A DNA stretch of 64,000 nucleotides from Micrococcales bacterium 31B (GCA_022803075.1 JAFFTF010000001.1:551573-615572); one strand, 5' to 3'; shown: positions 8,598 to 18,639, counted from the first letter of the stretch. The notes: generated by a model not told the origin, from the sequence alone. A program made the numbers and translations.

Positions 8598-10055
8598 TTG
8601 ATCGACGTTTCGCTGGGCGATATTGCTCGCGCCCTGGGGGGCATCTTGAGCGCCGACGCTGACCCTGCGGCTCGCGTCACGGGTCGGGTAACGATCGACT
8701 CGCGCGCCGTGGCGGAGGGCGACCTGTTCGTCGCTTTCGTCGGTGAGCAGGCCGACGGTCACCGCTTTGTGCCGCAGGCGCTCGCGGCCGGCGCCGTGGC
8801 GGCGATCGTCGAACGACCGCAGGACGGGCCGCACGTGCTCGTGTCGGATGCCCTGGAGGCCGTGGGTGCCCTGGCCTCTTTCGTGCTGGCGACGCTGCGT
8901 GAAGCCGGAGACATTACCGTTGTCGGGATCACCGGTTCGTCCGGCAAGACCGGTACGAAAGACCTCCTCGCGGGGGTGCTGCGCGACTTCGCGCCCGCCG
9001 CCGGGGCCGTCGTCGCCACGCAGGCCAATAACAACAATGAATTGGGCGTACCCCTCACGATCCTGGACGCGACGCGTGACACGCGCTACCTCGTACTCGA
9101 GATGGGCGCGCGCGGCATCGGACACCTCGCGTACCTGACGAAGCTCGCTCCCCTCGACATTGCGCTCGTCTTGAACGTAGGTACGGCGCACGCTGGAGAG
9201 TTCGGGGGCATCGAGGCGACCGCCCAGGCGAAGGGCGAGCTCGTCGAGGGCCTGCGGCCAGGCGGGATAGCCGTTCTGAACGCCGATGACGACCGAGTGC
9301 TCGCGATGCGTTCGCGGCACGGGGGCATTACCCTCACCTACGGCACCGAGGGGCGGGGCGAGGTTCGCGCCGAGAATCTTGAGCTCAATGACCGCGCCTG
9401 CGGAGAGTTCGACCTCGTGGTGCCGGCGCACCCGGCCGTGCCTGCCGACGCGCAGGGTTCCGGTCACGTCACGCTCCAGATCATCGGTGAGCACCTCGCG
9501 TCGGGGGCGCTTGCCGTGGCCGCGGTCGCGGGAGTACTGAGTATGCCGGCGGGGGAGTGCGCCGCGTCACTCTCGGCGGCGAACCCCGCAAGCCGGTGGC
9601 GGATGGAACGCACCGATCGCGAGGACGGCGTCACGATCATCAACGATGCCTACAACGCGAATCCCGACTCCATGCGCGCAGCCCTAAAGACCCTCGCCTA
9701 CCTCGGCAGTCGCAGCAACGCCCGCACGTGGGCGGTGCTGGGTGCCATGTTCGAACTCGGTCCTGAATCTGCGGTAATGCACGATGCCATCGGTCGACTG
9801 GCCGTGCGCCTCAACATCACTCGACTCGTGGTGATCGGGGACGCTGCCGGCGCCATTCACCAGGGTGCCTCGCTGGAGGGTTCGTTCGGCGGCGAGTCAA
9901 CGTTCGTGCCGGACGTGGACGCCGCGTACGAGCTGATCGAGCCGCAGCTGCGTCCCGGTGACATTGTGTTGCTCAAGTCATCGCGTGATTCTGGGCTACG
10001 CTATCTGGGAGATCGACTCACGCAATTACGCGACATCGAGCAAGGAGCGCACTAG
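8598..10055 (+). CDS. murF: UDP-MurNAc-tripeptide-D-Ala-D-Ala ligase (MurF)
   Basis: 485 aa. Adds D-Ala-D-Ala to complete the UDP-MurNAc-pentapeptide. The ATP loop is GSSGKTGTKD, followed by the NNNNELG segment and the NDAYNANPDSM motif of the C-terminal half. I chose the TTG at 8598, giving MIDVSLGDIARALGG, because this matches the family's usual first residues, has GAAAGG upstream and avoids a long overlap with murE; the open frame begins at 8517. A TTG start suggests modest translation. Confidence 0.93.
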   Translation: MIDVSLGDIARALGGILSADADPAARVTGRVTIDSRAVAEGDLFVAFVGEQADGHRFVPQALAAGAVAAIVERPQDGPHVLVSDALEAVGALASFVLATLREAGDITVVGITGSSGKTGTKDLLAGVLRDFAPAAGAVVATQANNNNELGVPLTILDATRDTRYLVLEMGARGIGHLAYLTKLAPLDIALVLNVGTAHAGEFGGIEATAQAKGELVEGLRPGGIAVLNADDDRVLAMRSRHGGITLTYGTEGRGEVRAENLELNDRACGEFDLVVPAHPAVPADAQGSGHVTLQIIGEHLASGALAVAAVAGVLSMPAGECAASLSAANPASRWRMERTDREDGVTIINDAYNANPDSMRAALKTLAYLGSRSNARTWAVLGAMFELGPESAVMHDAIGRLAVRLNITRLVVIGDAAGAIHQGASLEGSFGGESTFVPDVDAAYELIEPQLRPGDIVLLKSSRDSGLRYLGDRLTQLRDIEQGAH

Positions 10056-10058
10056 CCG

Positions 10059-11150
10059 ATGGGCATTATCATGATCGCGGGCATCCTGGCGTTGCTGGTC
10101 AGCCTCCTGGGTACCCCGATTTTTATCCGCTTCCTGACGCGCAAGCGCTACGGTCAGTTCATTCGCGACGATGGCCCAACCTCGCACCACTCTAAGAAGG
10201 GCACCCCCACGATGGGCGGCGTCCTCATTATCTCGGGCACGCTCGTGGGCTACTTCTTGTCGCACGTCATCATGCAAACGGTCCCGAGTATTTCGGTGGG
10301 CCTCGCAATGTTCATGATGCTCGGCCTCGGCCTGCTCGGGTTCCTCGATGACTTCATCAAGATCAAGAAGGAACGCAGCGAGGGTCTCAAACCGCGCGGC
10401 AAGTACATCGGTCAGGTCTTGATCGCCACCATTTTCGCCGTGTTGGCCCTCCAGTTCCCCAACGCCGAGGGCGTCACTCCGGCGTCAACGGCCGTCTCTC
10501 TTATTCGCGATACGGCACTCGATCTCGCGTTCGGTGTCCCCGCAGTCGGCATCGTGCTCTTTGCCATCTGGGCGAACTTCATTGTGGTGGCGTGGTCTAA
10601 CGGCGTTAACCTCACGGACGGCCTCGATGGCCTCGCGACGGGCATCTCGATCGTCGTGTTCGGGGCCTACGTGCTCATTTGCCTGTGGCAGGCGCAGCAG
10701 CTGTGTGGCTCGGAGCGTGTTGGTACCAGCCCCGCCTGCTATGAGGTGCGCGACCCGCTCGACCTGGCCGTCTTCGCGTCCGCGATCGTGGGCTCCTGCA
10801 TCGGGTTCCTGTGGTGGAACACCTCCAAGGCGAAGATCTTCATGGGCGACACGGGCTCACTCTCGCTCGGCGGTGCCCTCGTGGCGGTCACCATCTTGAG
10901 CCGCACCGAACTGCTGGGTGTGCTCGTCGGCATCATGTTCGTTGTCATCACGGCCTCGGTCGCGATTCAGATCGGCGTGTTCAAGGCGACCCGCAAGCGA
11001 GTGTTCAAGATGGCCCCCCTGCAGCATCACTTCGAAATGATGAACTGGCCCGAGGTCACCATCGTGGTGCGGTTTTGGATCATCGCGCTGATCGGCGCGG
11101 CCCTTGCCCTCGGCATCTTCTACGGCGAATGGCAGTTCGCTAACGGTTAA
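10059..11150 (+). CDS. mraY: Phospho-MurNAc-pentapeptide transferase (MraY)
   Basis: 363 aa integral membrane enzyme that transfers phospho-MurNAc-pentapeptide to undecaprenyl phosphate, making lipid I. About ten membrane segments. Family motifs are visible in order: KKGTPTMGG near residue 47, LGFLDDFIKIKK, NGVNLTDGLDGLA, GDTGSLSLGG and APLQHHFE; the Asp pairs bind Mg and the substrate. AAGGAG lies 12 bases before the ATG, within the murF 3' end region. Length is normal. Confidence 0.96.
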   Translation: MGIIMIAGILALLVSLLGTPIFIRFLTRKRYGQFIRDDGPTSHHSKKGTPTMGGVLIISGTLVGYFLSHVIMQTVPSISVGLAMFMMLGLGLLGFLDDFIKIKKERSEGLKPRGKYIGQVLIATIFAVLALQFPNAEGVTPASTAVSLIRDTALDLAFGVPAVGIVLFAIWANFIVVAWSNGVNLTDGLDGLATGISIVVFGAYVLICLWQAQQLCGSERVGTSPACYEVRDPLDLAVFASAIVGSCIGFLWWNTSKAKIFMGDTGSLSLGGALVAVTILSRTELLGVLVGIMFVVITASVAIQIGVFKATRKRVFKMAPLQHHFEMMNWPEVTIVVRFWIIALIGAALALGIFYGEWQFANG

Positions 11151-11221
11151 TCGCACGCGGCGCGTTGCTCGCGCTCGTCCGTGCCTCCCCATTCACATTT
11201 CCTGAGGTGTAAAAGGTCGTC

Positions 11222-12796
11222 ATGACGAATCCCGTTGCCCTGCAAGACCTCCTTGTCAGCGTCGAGGAGGAAAGCGTTGCGGACGCCGGTCGGCTCGCTG
11301 ATCCGGCCGCCTGGCGTGATCGCGTGGTCGTGGTCGCGGGGTTCGGCGTCACGGGCTACCCCCTGGCCGATCAGCTCGCCCAGCGCGGCGCCCGCGTGAC
11401 CGTCGTCGACGGCAAGGCGGCCACGGAGGACCTCGCGCGCCAGGCGGAACTGCTCGAACAGTACGGGGTCGAGGTGCGCTTCGGGTACGACGCGTCAGCC
11501 CTGCCCGCCGACCTCGACATTGATCTCGTCGCGACGTCGCCGGGGTGGCGCCCCACGACGGGCATGCTCGTCGAAGCGGCTGAGCGCGGCATCCCCGTGT
11601 GGGGTGAACTCGAGCTCGCGTGGCACATGCGCCCCGCGAACGCGGCCCCGTGGTTGGTCGTGACTGGCACGAACGGCAAAACCACGACGGTGCAGATGCT
11701 CGAATCGATGCTCCGGGCGAGCGGCAAACGCGCCATGGCCTGCGGCAACGTCGGGCAGCCGCTGATCGAGTGCGTGCTGCACCCCGATCAGCCGTTCGAT
11801 GTGCTCGCGGTTGAAGTATCGACCTTTCAACTGCACTGGCAAAGTTCGCGCCTGCAACCGCTCGCATCGGCGCTGCTGAACATTGATGTCGACCACGTCG
11901 ACTGGCACGGCAGCTTCGAGGAGTATCGTCGCGTCAAAGGGCTGGTCTTCGAAAACAGTCAGGTGGCGGCCCTCTACAACGTCGAGGACCCCGCCACGCG
12001 CACGCTGTTGGAGAACGCCGACGTGCGTGAGGGCTGCCGCGCGATTGGCTTCACGCTTGGCACTCCGGACGTCTCCATGTTGGGGGTGGTCGACGACTAC
12101 CTGGTGGACCGCGCGTTCCTGGATTCGCGCCGCACCAGCGCCGCCGAACTCGCGACGCTAGCCGACCTCGCACACCTGGGCGGCGAGCGTCCGCCCCGAC
12201 ACCTGGTGGCCAACGCGCTGGCCGCGGCGGGTCTCGCGCGCGCCTACGGGGTCGAGCCACAGGCCATCCGCGAAGGGCTCCGCTCCTTCACTCCCGACGC
12301 GCATCGGGTGCAGTCCGTGGCCGACGTGGCGGGAGTGCGCTGGGTGGACGACTCCAAAGCGACCAACGCGCATGCCGCGGCGGCCTCCCTGTCGGCGTTT
12401 GACTCCATCATCTGGGTCGCCGGGGGCCTCGCCAAGGGGGCCGAATTCGATGACCTGGTGGCCGGAGCGTCCGGCAACCTCAAGGCGGCTGTCGTGATTG
12501 GCACCGATGTGACGGGGCTGCTCTCCTCAATCGAGCGACACGCGCCGAATGTTCGCGTGGTACGCATTGACCCCAGCGAAACTGGAACCGTGGATCCGCG
12601 CGAGGGCAGGCGAGTCATGGCGGCTGTGGTTGAGGCCGCGAGCGCTCTCGCGGCGCCGGGCGACACGGTGCTGCTGGCGCCCGCGTGTGCGTCCATGGAT
12701 CAATTTGTGTCGTATAAGGAACGCGGCGACTTCTTCCACGAGGCAGTGCACCACCTGGTGCGCAGCCAGGAGGGAACCCCGCGCGCAGAAGGGTAG
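11222..12796 (+). CDS. murD: UDP-MurNAc-L-alanine-D-glutamate ligase (MurD)
   Basis: 524 aa. Adds D-Glu to UDP-MurNAc-L-Ala. The N-terminal nucleotide-like fold (VVVAGFGVTGYPLA), the ATP loop GTNGKTTT and the closing LLAPACASMDQFVSYKERG are clear MurD signatures. It is longer than the usual 450 residues, partly from about 35 extra residues before the first strand. The ATG at 11222 has AAAAGG 5 bases upstream. It stands between mraY and ftsW. Confidence 0.95.
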   Translation: MTNPVALQDLLVSVEEESVADAGRLADPAAWRDRVVVVAGFGVTGYPLADQLAQRGARVTVVDGKAATEDLARQAELLEQYGVEVRFGYDASALPADLDIDLVATSPGWRPTTGMLVEAAERGIPVWGELELAWHMRPANAAPWLVVTGTNGKTTTVQMLESMLRASGKRAMACGNVGQPLIECVLHPDQPFDVLAVEVSTFQLHWQSSRLQPLASALLNIDVDHVDWHGSFEEYRRVKGLVFENSQVAALYNVEDPATRTLLENADVREGCRAIGFTLGTPDVSMLGVVDDYLVDRAFLDSRRTSAAELATLADLAHLGGERPPRHLVANALAAAGLARAYGVEPQAIREGLRSFTPDAHRVQSVADVAGVRWVDDSKATNAHAAAASLSAFDSIIWVAGGLAKGAEFDDLVAGASGNLKAAVVIGTDVTGLLSSIERHAPNVRVVRIDPSETGTVDPREGRRVMAAVVEAASALAAPGDTVLLAPACASMDQFVSYKERGDFFHEAVHHLVRSQEGTPRAEG

Positions 12797-12799
12797 TAC

Positions 12800-14224
12800 A
12801 TGGCATCCGCTAAACCTCTCGGCGAGCGGGGAGACAACCCCGACGCCCTTCGGCGGACGCCAGCTGCGAGTGGTCGCACCGGCGCGGCGGCGCGCCGCGA
12901 GACCGACGGATCGCGCTGGAGTACTAACCCCGCTCTGAATTTCTATGTGCTGTTCCTGACGACCCTCGTGCTCGTCGGGTTTGGTCTTTTCATGGTGCTC
13001 TCGGCATCGAGTGTTGAATTGATTGCGGACGAGGCGAGCCCCTTCGCGCGCACGATCCAGCAGGCGCTGCTCGCCTGCGTCGGGCTGGTCGGCCTCGTGG
13101 TCACGGCGTTTTTCATTCGTACGCAGTTGCTGTTTAGGTTGAGTTACGCAGTGCTCGCCTGCGCCCTGCTGCTGCAGGTGCTGCTGCTGGTGCCGGGTCT
13201 TGGGCTCAATATCAATGGCAACCTGAACTGGCTGCAGGTGGGCCCCGTGTCGCTGCAGCCCGCCGAATTCTTGAAGGTCGCGCTCTGCATGTGGCTAGCC
13301 TTCTTCTTTCGCACGTACTACTTTCGCATCGAGCGACCCATCCTGCGCTGGGTCGAGTTTGCCCTCGTGGCAGGCCTTTCGCTGGGGTCGGTGCTGGTCA
13401 TCAGCGGCGACCTGGGCACGGGCCTGGTCATCATGCTGATCTTGTTCTCGGCCATGATCTACGGCGGGGTGCGGTTCAAGTGGATGCTCTTGGTGGCGGC
13501 AGCGGCGGCGGTGCTCGCCGTTGGTTTCGTGGTCTCGAGCCCCAACCGCATGGCCCGCATCTACGCGACGTTTACGGGCTCCGGCGGGGGCAATGACTTG
13601 AATTATCAGGTCGAAACCGGCCTGCAGGGGCTCGCGCAGGGCGCCTACTTCGGCCTCGGCATTGGTGAATCCCGTCAGAAGTGGAGTTACCTGCCCGAGG
13701 CGGAGACCGACTTTATTTTCGCCATCATCGGCGAAGAGGGTGGGCTCGTCATGAGCCTGCTCGTGATGGTCCTCTACGGGTTGCTGGCCATTGCGATGCA
13801 TCGCGTGGCACGACAGGCGACCTCGCGCTACGCCAAGGTTGCGACGGGCACCATCATGACGTGGTTCATGTTCCAGGCCGTCATCAACATTTCAGTGGTG
13901 GTGGGGTGGATGCCGGTGGTGGGCTTGCCCCTGCCGTTCATTAGCGCCGGTGGTTCGGCGCTGCTGGTGAGCCTGCTCGGCATGGGCGTGGTGCTGAACT
14001 TCGCGCTGAATCAGCCGGGCGCGCGCGCCGAGGTGTACAGCGTGCTGCGCAGCGCCACCCCGAAGCGGTGGCGGCGGCCGAACCCCGTGCGCCTCCTGCG
14101 TCGTCGGGTGCGCCTCGATAAGTTTGGACGCCCCGTCGCCCCGACTACCGCAACCGACCCGAACCCGGGAGGCGCCGAGGCGTCCACCCCTGCATCGTCC
14201 CCTTCGACACCTAACGCCAAGTGA
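12800..14224 (+). CDS. ftsW: Septal peptidoglycan polymerase FtsW (SEDS family)
   Basis: 474 aa. SEDS glycosyltransferase that polymerises lipid II at the septum with FtsI. A cytoplasmic N-terminus of about 45 residues is followed by some ten membrane segments. The motifs GPVSLQPAEFLK, ISGDLGTGLV, AETDFIFAIIGEE and GLPLPFISAGGS are characteristic. The C-terminal 70 residues are basic, then Pro/Ser/Thr-rich. AGAAGGG precedes the ATG by 6 bases; the murD stop is 3 bases before it. Confidence 0.96.
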   Translation: MASAKPLGERGDNPDALRRTPAASGRTGAAARRETDGSRWSTNPALNFYVLFLTTLVLVGFGLFMVLSASSVELIADEASPFARTIQQALLACVGLVGLVVTAFFIRTQLLFRLSYAVLACALLLQVLLLVPGLGLNINGNLNWLQVGPVSLQPAEFLKVALCMWLAFFFRTYYFRIERPILRWVEFALVAGLSLGSVLVISGDLGTGLVIMLILFSAMIYGGVRFKWMLLVAAAAAVLAVGFVVSSPNRMARIYATFTGSGGGNDLNYQVETGLQGLAQGAYFGLGIGESRQKWSYLPEAETDFIFAIIGEEGGLVMSLLVMVLYGLLAIAMHRVARQATSRYAKVATGTIMTWFMFQAVINISVVVGWMPVVGLPLPFISAGGSALLVSLLGMGVVLNFALNQPGARAEVYSVLRSATPKRWRRPNPVRLLRRRVRLDKFGRPVAPTTATDPNPGGAEASTPASSPSTPNAK

Positions 14225-15369
14225 GTTCCACCATGACCGAACAGTCGTCATCTTCTGCCCCTCGTCCCCTGCGCGTCGTCCTCGCGGGGGGCGGGACCAC
14301 GGGTCATGTGGCCCCCTTGCTCGCTACCGCCACGGCGCTGCGAGCCCGCTGCGCGGATTCGGAGGTCACGGTCGTGGGCACCACCTCGGGGCTCGAGACG
14401 CGGCTCGTGCCGCAAGCGGGATTTGAGCTCGCCACCATCGAGCGGGTGCCGTTTCCGCGGTCGGTGAATCGGGCGGCGCTGGCTTTTCCCGCTCGATTCG
14501 CGCGGGCCTTTCGGCAAAGCCGTGACCTGCTGCGTTCGGCGCGTGCCGAGGTGGTCGTGGGCTTTGGCGGCTACGTATGCACGCCCGTGTATCTGGCCGC
14601 GCGCAGCCTGAGGATCCCCACCGTCGTGCACGAGGCGAACGCCGTGCCCGGGCTCGCCAATAAGGTGGGTGCGAAAAACCCCGGCGCGCTGGTGGCCAGC
14701 ACGTTCCGCGGTTGCCCCCTGCCGGGAGCGCGCACCGTGGGCATGCCGATGCGCAAAGAGATCAGCGGGCTACATCGGGAAAGCTCGCTTGCGTTCGCAC
14801 GGGAGAAGTTGGGTCTCGACCCGCGCCGCCTGACGCTCGTGGTGACGGGTGGCTCGTCCGGTGCTCAGCGTATTAACGAAGCTCTCGTGCAGCGAGCGGC
14901 CGAGTATGTGGCGACAGGTGCCCAGGTGTTGCACATCACCGGGGCCGGGAAGGCCGTGGACCCGGGCGTGCCGGGATTTCACGTGGTCGAGTACGTCGAT
15001 GGCATGGAGACCGCCTACGCCGCGGCCGACTTCATGGTGTGCCGCGCCGGTTCGGCAACCGTTTCTGAGGTGAGCGCGGTGGGCCTGCCCGCCTTGTATG
15101 TGCCGCTGGGCATCGGCAATGGTGAGCAGGCGTTGAACTGCAAGCCCGTCGTGGAGGCGGGCGGCGCCATGATGCTGCTGAACAGCGAATGTACCGCCGA
15201 TACCCTCTTCGACCAGATTGCGCCCGTGCTTTCGGACGCCGCGGCGCTGGCCGAGATGGGTCGCATTGCGGCCACCTTCTCGATCACCGACGCCGACGAG
15301 GTCATGGCAGACCTCACCTATCAGGCGGCCGGACCGGCCACCCCGACCGCAAGTGAGGACCAGGCATGA
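14221..15369 (+). CDS. murG: Lipid II synthase, GlcNAc transferase (MurG)
   Basis: 382 aa. GT28 enzyme that adds GlcNAc to lipid I at the inner membrane face. The glycine loop AGGGTTGHV (about residues 22-30), VVGFGGYVCTPV, TGGSSGAQRINE and the C-terminal UDP-GlcNAc-binding CRAGSATVSE region are present. The GTG at 14221 overlaps the ftsW stop (GTGA); the ATG at 14233 is an alternative start that would remove 4 residues. The 3' end overlaps murC by 4 bases (ATGA), consistent with coupled translation. Confidence 0.95.
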   Translation: MSSTMTEQSSSSAPRPLRVVLAGGGTTGHVAPLLATATALRARCADSEVTVVGTTSGLETRLVPQAGFELATIERVPFPRSVNRAALAFPARFARAFRQSRDLLRSARAEVVVGFGGYVCTPVYLAARSLRIPTVVHEANAVPGLANKVGAKNPGALVASTFRGCPLPGARTVGMPMRKEISGLHRESSLAFAREKLGLDPRRLTLVVTGGSSGAQRINEALVQRAAEYVATGAQVLHITGAGKAVDPGVPGFHVVEYVDGMETAYAAADFMVCRAGSATVSEVSAVGLPALYVPLGIGNGEQALNCKPVVEAGGAMMLLNSECTADTLFDQIAPVLSDAAALAEMGRIAATFSITDADEVMADLTYQAAGPATPTASEDQA

Positions 15370-16889
15370 GCGCCGACATCGTAAACCCCTTCGGCGAGGC
15401 GCGCACGGTGCTGACGCCGGTGGCCGAGGGCGTGGTGACGCACGCGTCCTGGGAGGACGCCGAGGCCCACCGCGAGCGCGTCGGGGCCAGCGGTCCGGTT
15501 CGCACGGTCCACTGCATCGCGGTCGGCGGAGTGGGAGTGTCGGCGGTGGCGCTGTTGCTGCGCGCTCGGGGATACGTCGTGACGGGCTCTGACCGTGCCG
15601 AGGGCGAGTCCGCGGAGGTACTGCGCGAGGCGGGCGTGACGGTGCACATCGGGCATGACGCCGCGCATGTCGCGGGCGCCGACCTGGTGGTTGTGTCGAC
15701 CGCGATTCCCGCGAGCAACCCCGAGGTGGTGGCCGCTCTTGAGGCGAACCTGCCGATCATCCACCGGGCGGCCGCGCTGGCCCACGCCGTGGGTGGAGCG
15801 GAGACGATCGCCCTGGCGGGCACTCACGGCAAGACGTCGACGTCGTCGATGGCGGCCGTGGCCTTGACGCGAGCCGGTGCGGATCCTTCGTTTGCCGTGG
15901 GCGCCATCGTGCGCGATTTGGGCCGGGGCGCCGCGGTCGGCGAGGGACCTCAGTTCGTGGTCGAGGCGGACGAGTCCGATGGGTCTTTTGTGGCGTACCG
16001 GCCGCGCGTCGCGGTGATCACCAATCTCGAGCCCGACCACTTGGACTTTCACGGTACTTTCGATGCCGTCCAGGCTGCGTTCTTTAACTTTACGCAGCGT
16101 ATTGTTGAGGGTGGAGCGCTCGTGGTGTGTGCCGACGATGCCGGGGTGATGCGTTTTGCGCAGTCGGTGCCCGCGTCGATTCGCCGCCTCACGTATGGAT
16201 TTGCAGACTCTGCGGACGTGCGAATCCTTGACTTCGCAGCGACGCCGGAGGGTTCGGTGTCGAGGGTGCGGCTCGCCGACGCGCGAGAGGTTGAGGTGCG
16301 GTTGCGGGTGTTGGGCCGCCATCAGATGCAAAACGCCGTGGGCGTTCTGGCGGCCCTGCTCGACGTAGGAACCGACCTCGAGGGAGCCCTGCGGGGCCTC
16401 GCCGAGTTTGGCGGCGCGACGCGACGCTTCGAGGTGCGCGGCGTCGCCGACTCGGTGCACGTCGTGGACGACTACGCGCACCACCCCACGGAGATTGAGG
16501 CAACCATCGCTGCGGCGCGCGACGCGGCTCCCGGCGGCCGCGTGGTGGTGGGTTTTCAGCCTCACTTGTTCTCGCGGACCCGCAATCACTTTGAGGAGTT
16601 CGTGACGGCACTCTGTCGGGCCGACCTCGCGGTGTTGGCGCCGATCTACCCGGCTCGTGAGGAGTTTGATCCCACGATTTCCTCGCAGATGCTGGCCGAG
16701 GCGTGCGTGGCGCGCGGCGGGCCGGTGGAGGTGGCAGCCGATCTGGACGCCGTGTTGGCCCGTTTGGTTGACGCGTCCCGCCCTGGCGACATCGTGTTGA
16801 CGATGGGCGCGGGAGACATTACAACGCTGGGCCCGCGGCTTGTGGAGGCGTTGCGTGGGCGCCAGCAGGGAGGCGCGACTCATGAGTGA
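15366..16889 (+). CDS. murC: UDP-MurNAc-L-alanine ligase (MurC)
   Basis: 507 aa. First amino-acid-adding ligase of peptidoglycan synthesis. N-terminal HCIAVGGVGVSAVA loop near residue 43, ATP loop AGTHGKTST near residue 154, and the DDYAHHPTEI motif of the C-terminal region are typical. The first 40 residues are an extension not usual in MurC. The ATG overlaps the murG stop as ATGA. The 3' end overlaps ftsQ by 8 bases. Confidence 0.95.
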   Translation: MSADIVNPFGEARTVLTPVAEGVVTHASWEDAEAHRERVGASGPVRTVHCIAVGGVGVSAVALLLRARGYVVTGSDRAEGESAEVLREAGVTVHIGHDAAHVAGADLVVVSTAIPASNPEVVAALEANLPIIHRAAALAHAVGGAETIALAGTHGKTSTSSMAAVALTRAGADPSFAVGAIVRDLGRGAAVGEGPQFVVEADESDGSFVAYRPRVAVITNLEPDHLDFHGTFDAVQAAFFNFTQRIVEGGALVVCADDAGVMRFAQSVPASIRRLTYGFADSADVRILDFAATPEGSVSRVRLADAREVEVRLRVLGRHQMQNAVGVLAALLDVGTDLEGALRGLAEFGGATRRFEVRGVADSVHVVDDYAHHPTEIEATIAAARDAAPGGRVVVGFQPHLFSRTRNHFEEFVTALCRADLAVLAPIYPAREEFDPTISSQMLAEACVARGGPVEVAADLDAVLARLVDASRPGDIVLTMGAGDITTLGPRLVEALRGRQQGGATHE

Positions 16890-18639
16890 ACCCACCGCGC
16901 GGCCGTCGAGCGCGGCAGACACTGAGAGTGACATCAACACCACGGAGATCGCGCAGGGTAAGCGGTCGTCGCTACCGTCGTGGTTGCGGGAGGAGCCCGA
17001 CGAGGGAGCCATCGATACCTGGTATAGCGCCCCGATTGCGATTCAGCGTGGGCGTGATGGATACACAGCCGCGCTGGAGAGCGATTCGCTCAGTGACGTG
17101 ATTCAGGTGTCGGCGCGCTCTGAGGGGGAGGCCGGTGCCCGCAGATTCCCCCGCGAGGACGACTCGGAGTTCGACACTGACGTGTACCGGGCCGCCTCGG
17201 ACGACGCTGACCCCGCGCCGGACTCGGACTCTTCCGCTGTTATGCGCGGCGGCGAACAGCCGCGCGAGGAGGAGGTCGAGGCGAGCGCGGAGCCCGACGA
17301 GGCGCCACGGGTAGAGCCGCTAGCGGTCGAATCCGTGGGTTCCCCGGGAGTCCGCGAGGCAGGCAATTCCGACGAGCCTGACAGCGCGGTGCAGGCGGCG
17401 GTCGCCCCGCCGCAGGGCAACCCTCGTGGGGGCACGCTCGCGCGCGCCTTTGGCGGACTCTTTAACGCGAAGACTCGGGCCCTGGATTCCGGGCTGCGCG
17501 ACGAAGACCCCGGCACCTCGGGGTCGGTGCGTTCCGCAGAGGCCGTCGGCGAGGCGGCAAACCCAGATGATGTGACGGCCCAGTATGCGCCCGTGCCCGC
17601 AGACCCCGACGGCTCCGAGGATGTCACGGCCGAGTACGCGCCCGTCCCGGACTCCTCGAACCAGCCCGCGCCCGCCGCGGCAGCGGAGTTCGTTCCGCGC
17701 GTCGTGACGTCGAGCGCCTCGACCCGTGCAGGCCAGGCGGAGGACCGTCCAGGCCAGACCGGGGAGCAGTCGCAGGGCCAACCCGACGCGCGGCCACGCG
17801 CCGCGGCATCCGGTGGCTCGGCCAGCCGCGGCGCCCCCACCACTACAGAGGCAGGCAGCCGGGGCGGCGGGGCGACCCGGCCACCCGCGCGTCCGCACCC
17901 CACGACCGTGATGCGGGACGCCATGGGGGCCCTGTCAGAGGGCGGGGCGCGGTCGGGAGCCTACGTCCGCAAGCTCTCGTGGAAGGTATGGGTGTCGCTC
18001 GGCGCGGTGCTCGCGGTGATCGCGGCGGGGCTCGTGGTGGTCTTCGCGACGAGCGTTTTCGCGGTGCGAACCATCACGTTCGAGGGCCAGCAGGCCGTCA
18101 CGCAGGAGGCTCTGGCCTCGGCCACACAGTCACTCGTTGGCGTACCACTCGCACGGGTCTCCTTGCCCGATGCCGCGGCCGCGGCCGCGGCCGTACCCGG
18201 CGTCGAGACCGCCACAGTGAGTCGAGAGTGGCCCAATACGTTGCGCGTGACCATCGTCGAGCGGGTGCCCGTGGCGGTGTACCGGGCCGGCGACGGTCTG
18301 GTCTTGATTGACAAGACGGGGTATTCGCTGCGCCCCGTGAGCGAGGCCCCCGCAGGCATGCCGCTCGTGTCGGTGGAGCCGTTTGACGGCATGTTGCTGG
18401 CCCAGTCGCTCGCGATATACGAGCAGATGCCCTCCGCGATCAAGCCGCAGATCGTGGACTTTGGAGCGACGAGCCGCGACGGCATTTACTTCAATCTCAC
18501 CGACAATCGCCAGGTGATCTGGGGAAGCGCCGATCTCACGCCCGCCAAGATTGCGGTACTGCCCACGGTGCTTGGCCAGCCCGGAATGGCGGTGTACGAA
18601 GTGAGCTCGCCCGAGTCGGTCGTCACGCGCGCCCAGTAG
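16882..18639 (+). CDS. ftsQ: FtsQ/DivIB divisome protein with very long N-terminus
   Basis: 585 aa. The C-terminal third is a standard FtsQ: one membrane segment at about residues 370-392, a POTRA domain starting FAVRTITFEG, then the beta domain (PNTLRVTIVERVPVAVYR). Before the membrane segment lie about 365 cytoplasmic residues rich in Ala, Glu, Asp, Ser and Pro with no recognisable domain. They include two copies of DVTA(Q/E)YAPVP encoded near 17570-17660. Ordinary FtsQ is about 250-300 residues. The ATG at 16882 follows AGGGAGG and overlaps the murC end. FtsQ recruits the FtsB/FtsL complex. Confidence 0.9.
   Translation: MSEPTARPSSAADTESDINTTEIAQGKRSSLPSWLREEPDEGAIDTWYSAPIAIQRGRDGYTAALESDSLSDVIQVSARSEGEAGARRFPREDDSEFDTDVYRAASDDADPAPDSDSSAVMRGGEQPREEEVEASAEPDEAPRVEPLAVESVGSPGVREAGNSDEPDSAVQAAVAPPQGNPRGGTLARAFGGLFNAKTRALDSGLRDEDPGTSGSVRSAEAVGEAANPDDVTAQYAPVPADPDGSEDVTAEYAPVPDSSNQPAPAAAAEFVPRVVTSSASTRAGQAEDRPGQTGEQSQGQPDARPRAAASGGSASRGAPTTTEAGSRGGGATRPPARPHPTTVMRDAMGALSEGGARSGAYVRKLSWKVWVSLGAVLAVIAAGLVVVFATSVFAVRTITFEGQQAVTQEALASATQSLVGVPLARVSLPDAAAAAAAVPGVETATVSREWPNTLRVTIVERVPVAVYRAGDGLVLIDKTGYSLRPVSEAPAGMPLVSVEPFDGMLLAQSLAIYEQMPSAIKPQIVDFGATSRDGIYFNLTDNRQVIWGSADLTPAKIAVLPTVLGQPGMAVYEVSSPESVVTRAQ

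Noticed and set aside
15321-17012. 563-codon minus-strand frame opposite murC
   Set aside because: GC-rich coding DNA leaves long frames on the other strand. The product is Arg/His-rich and murC is unmistakable.
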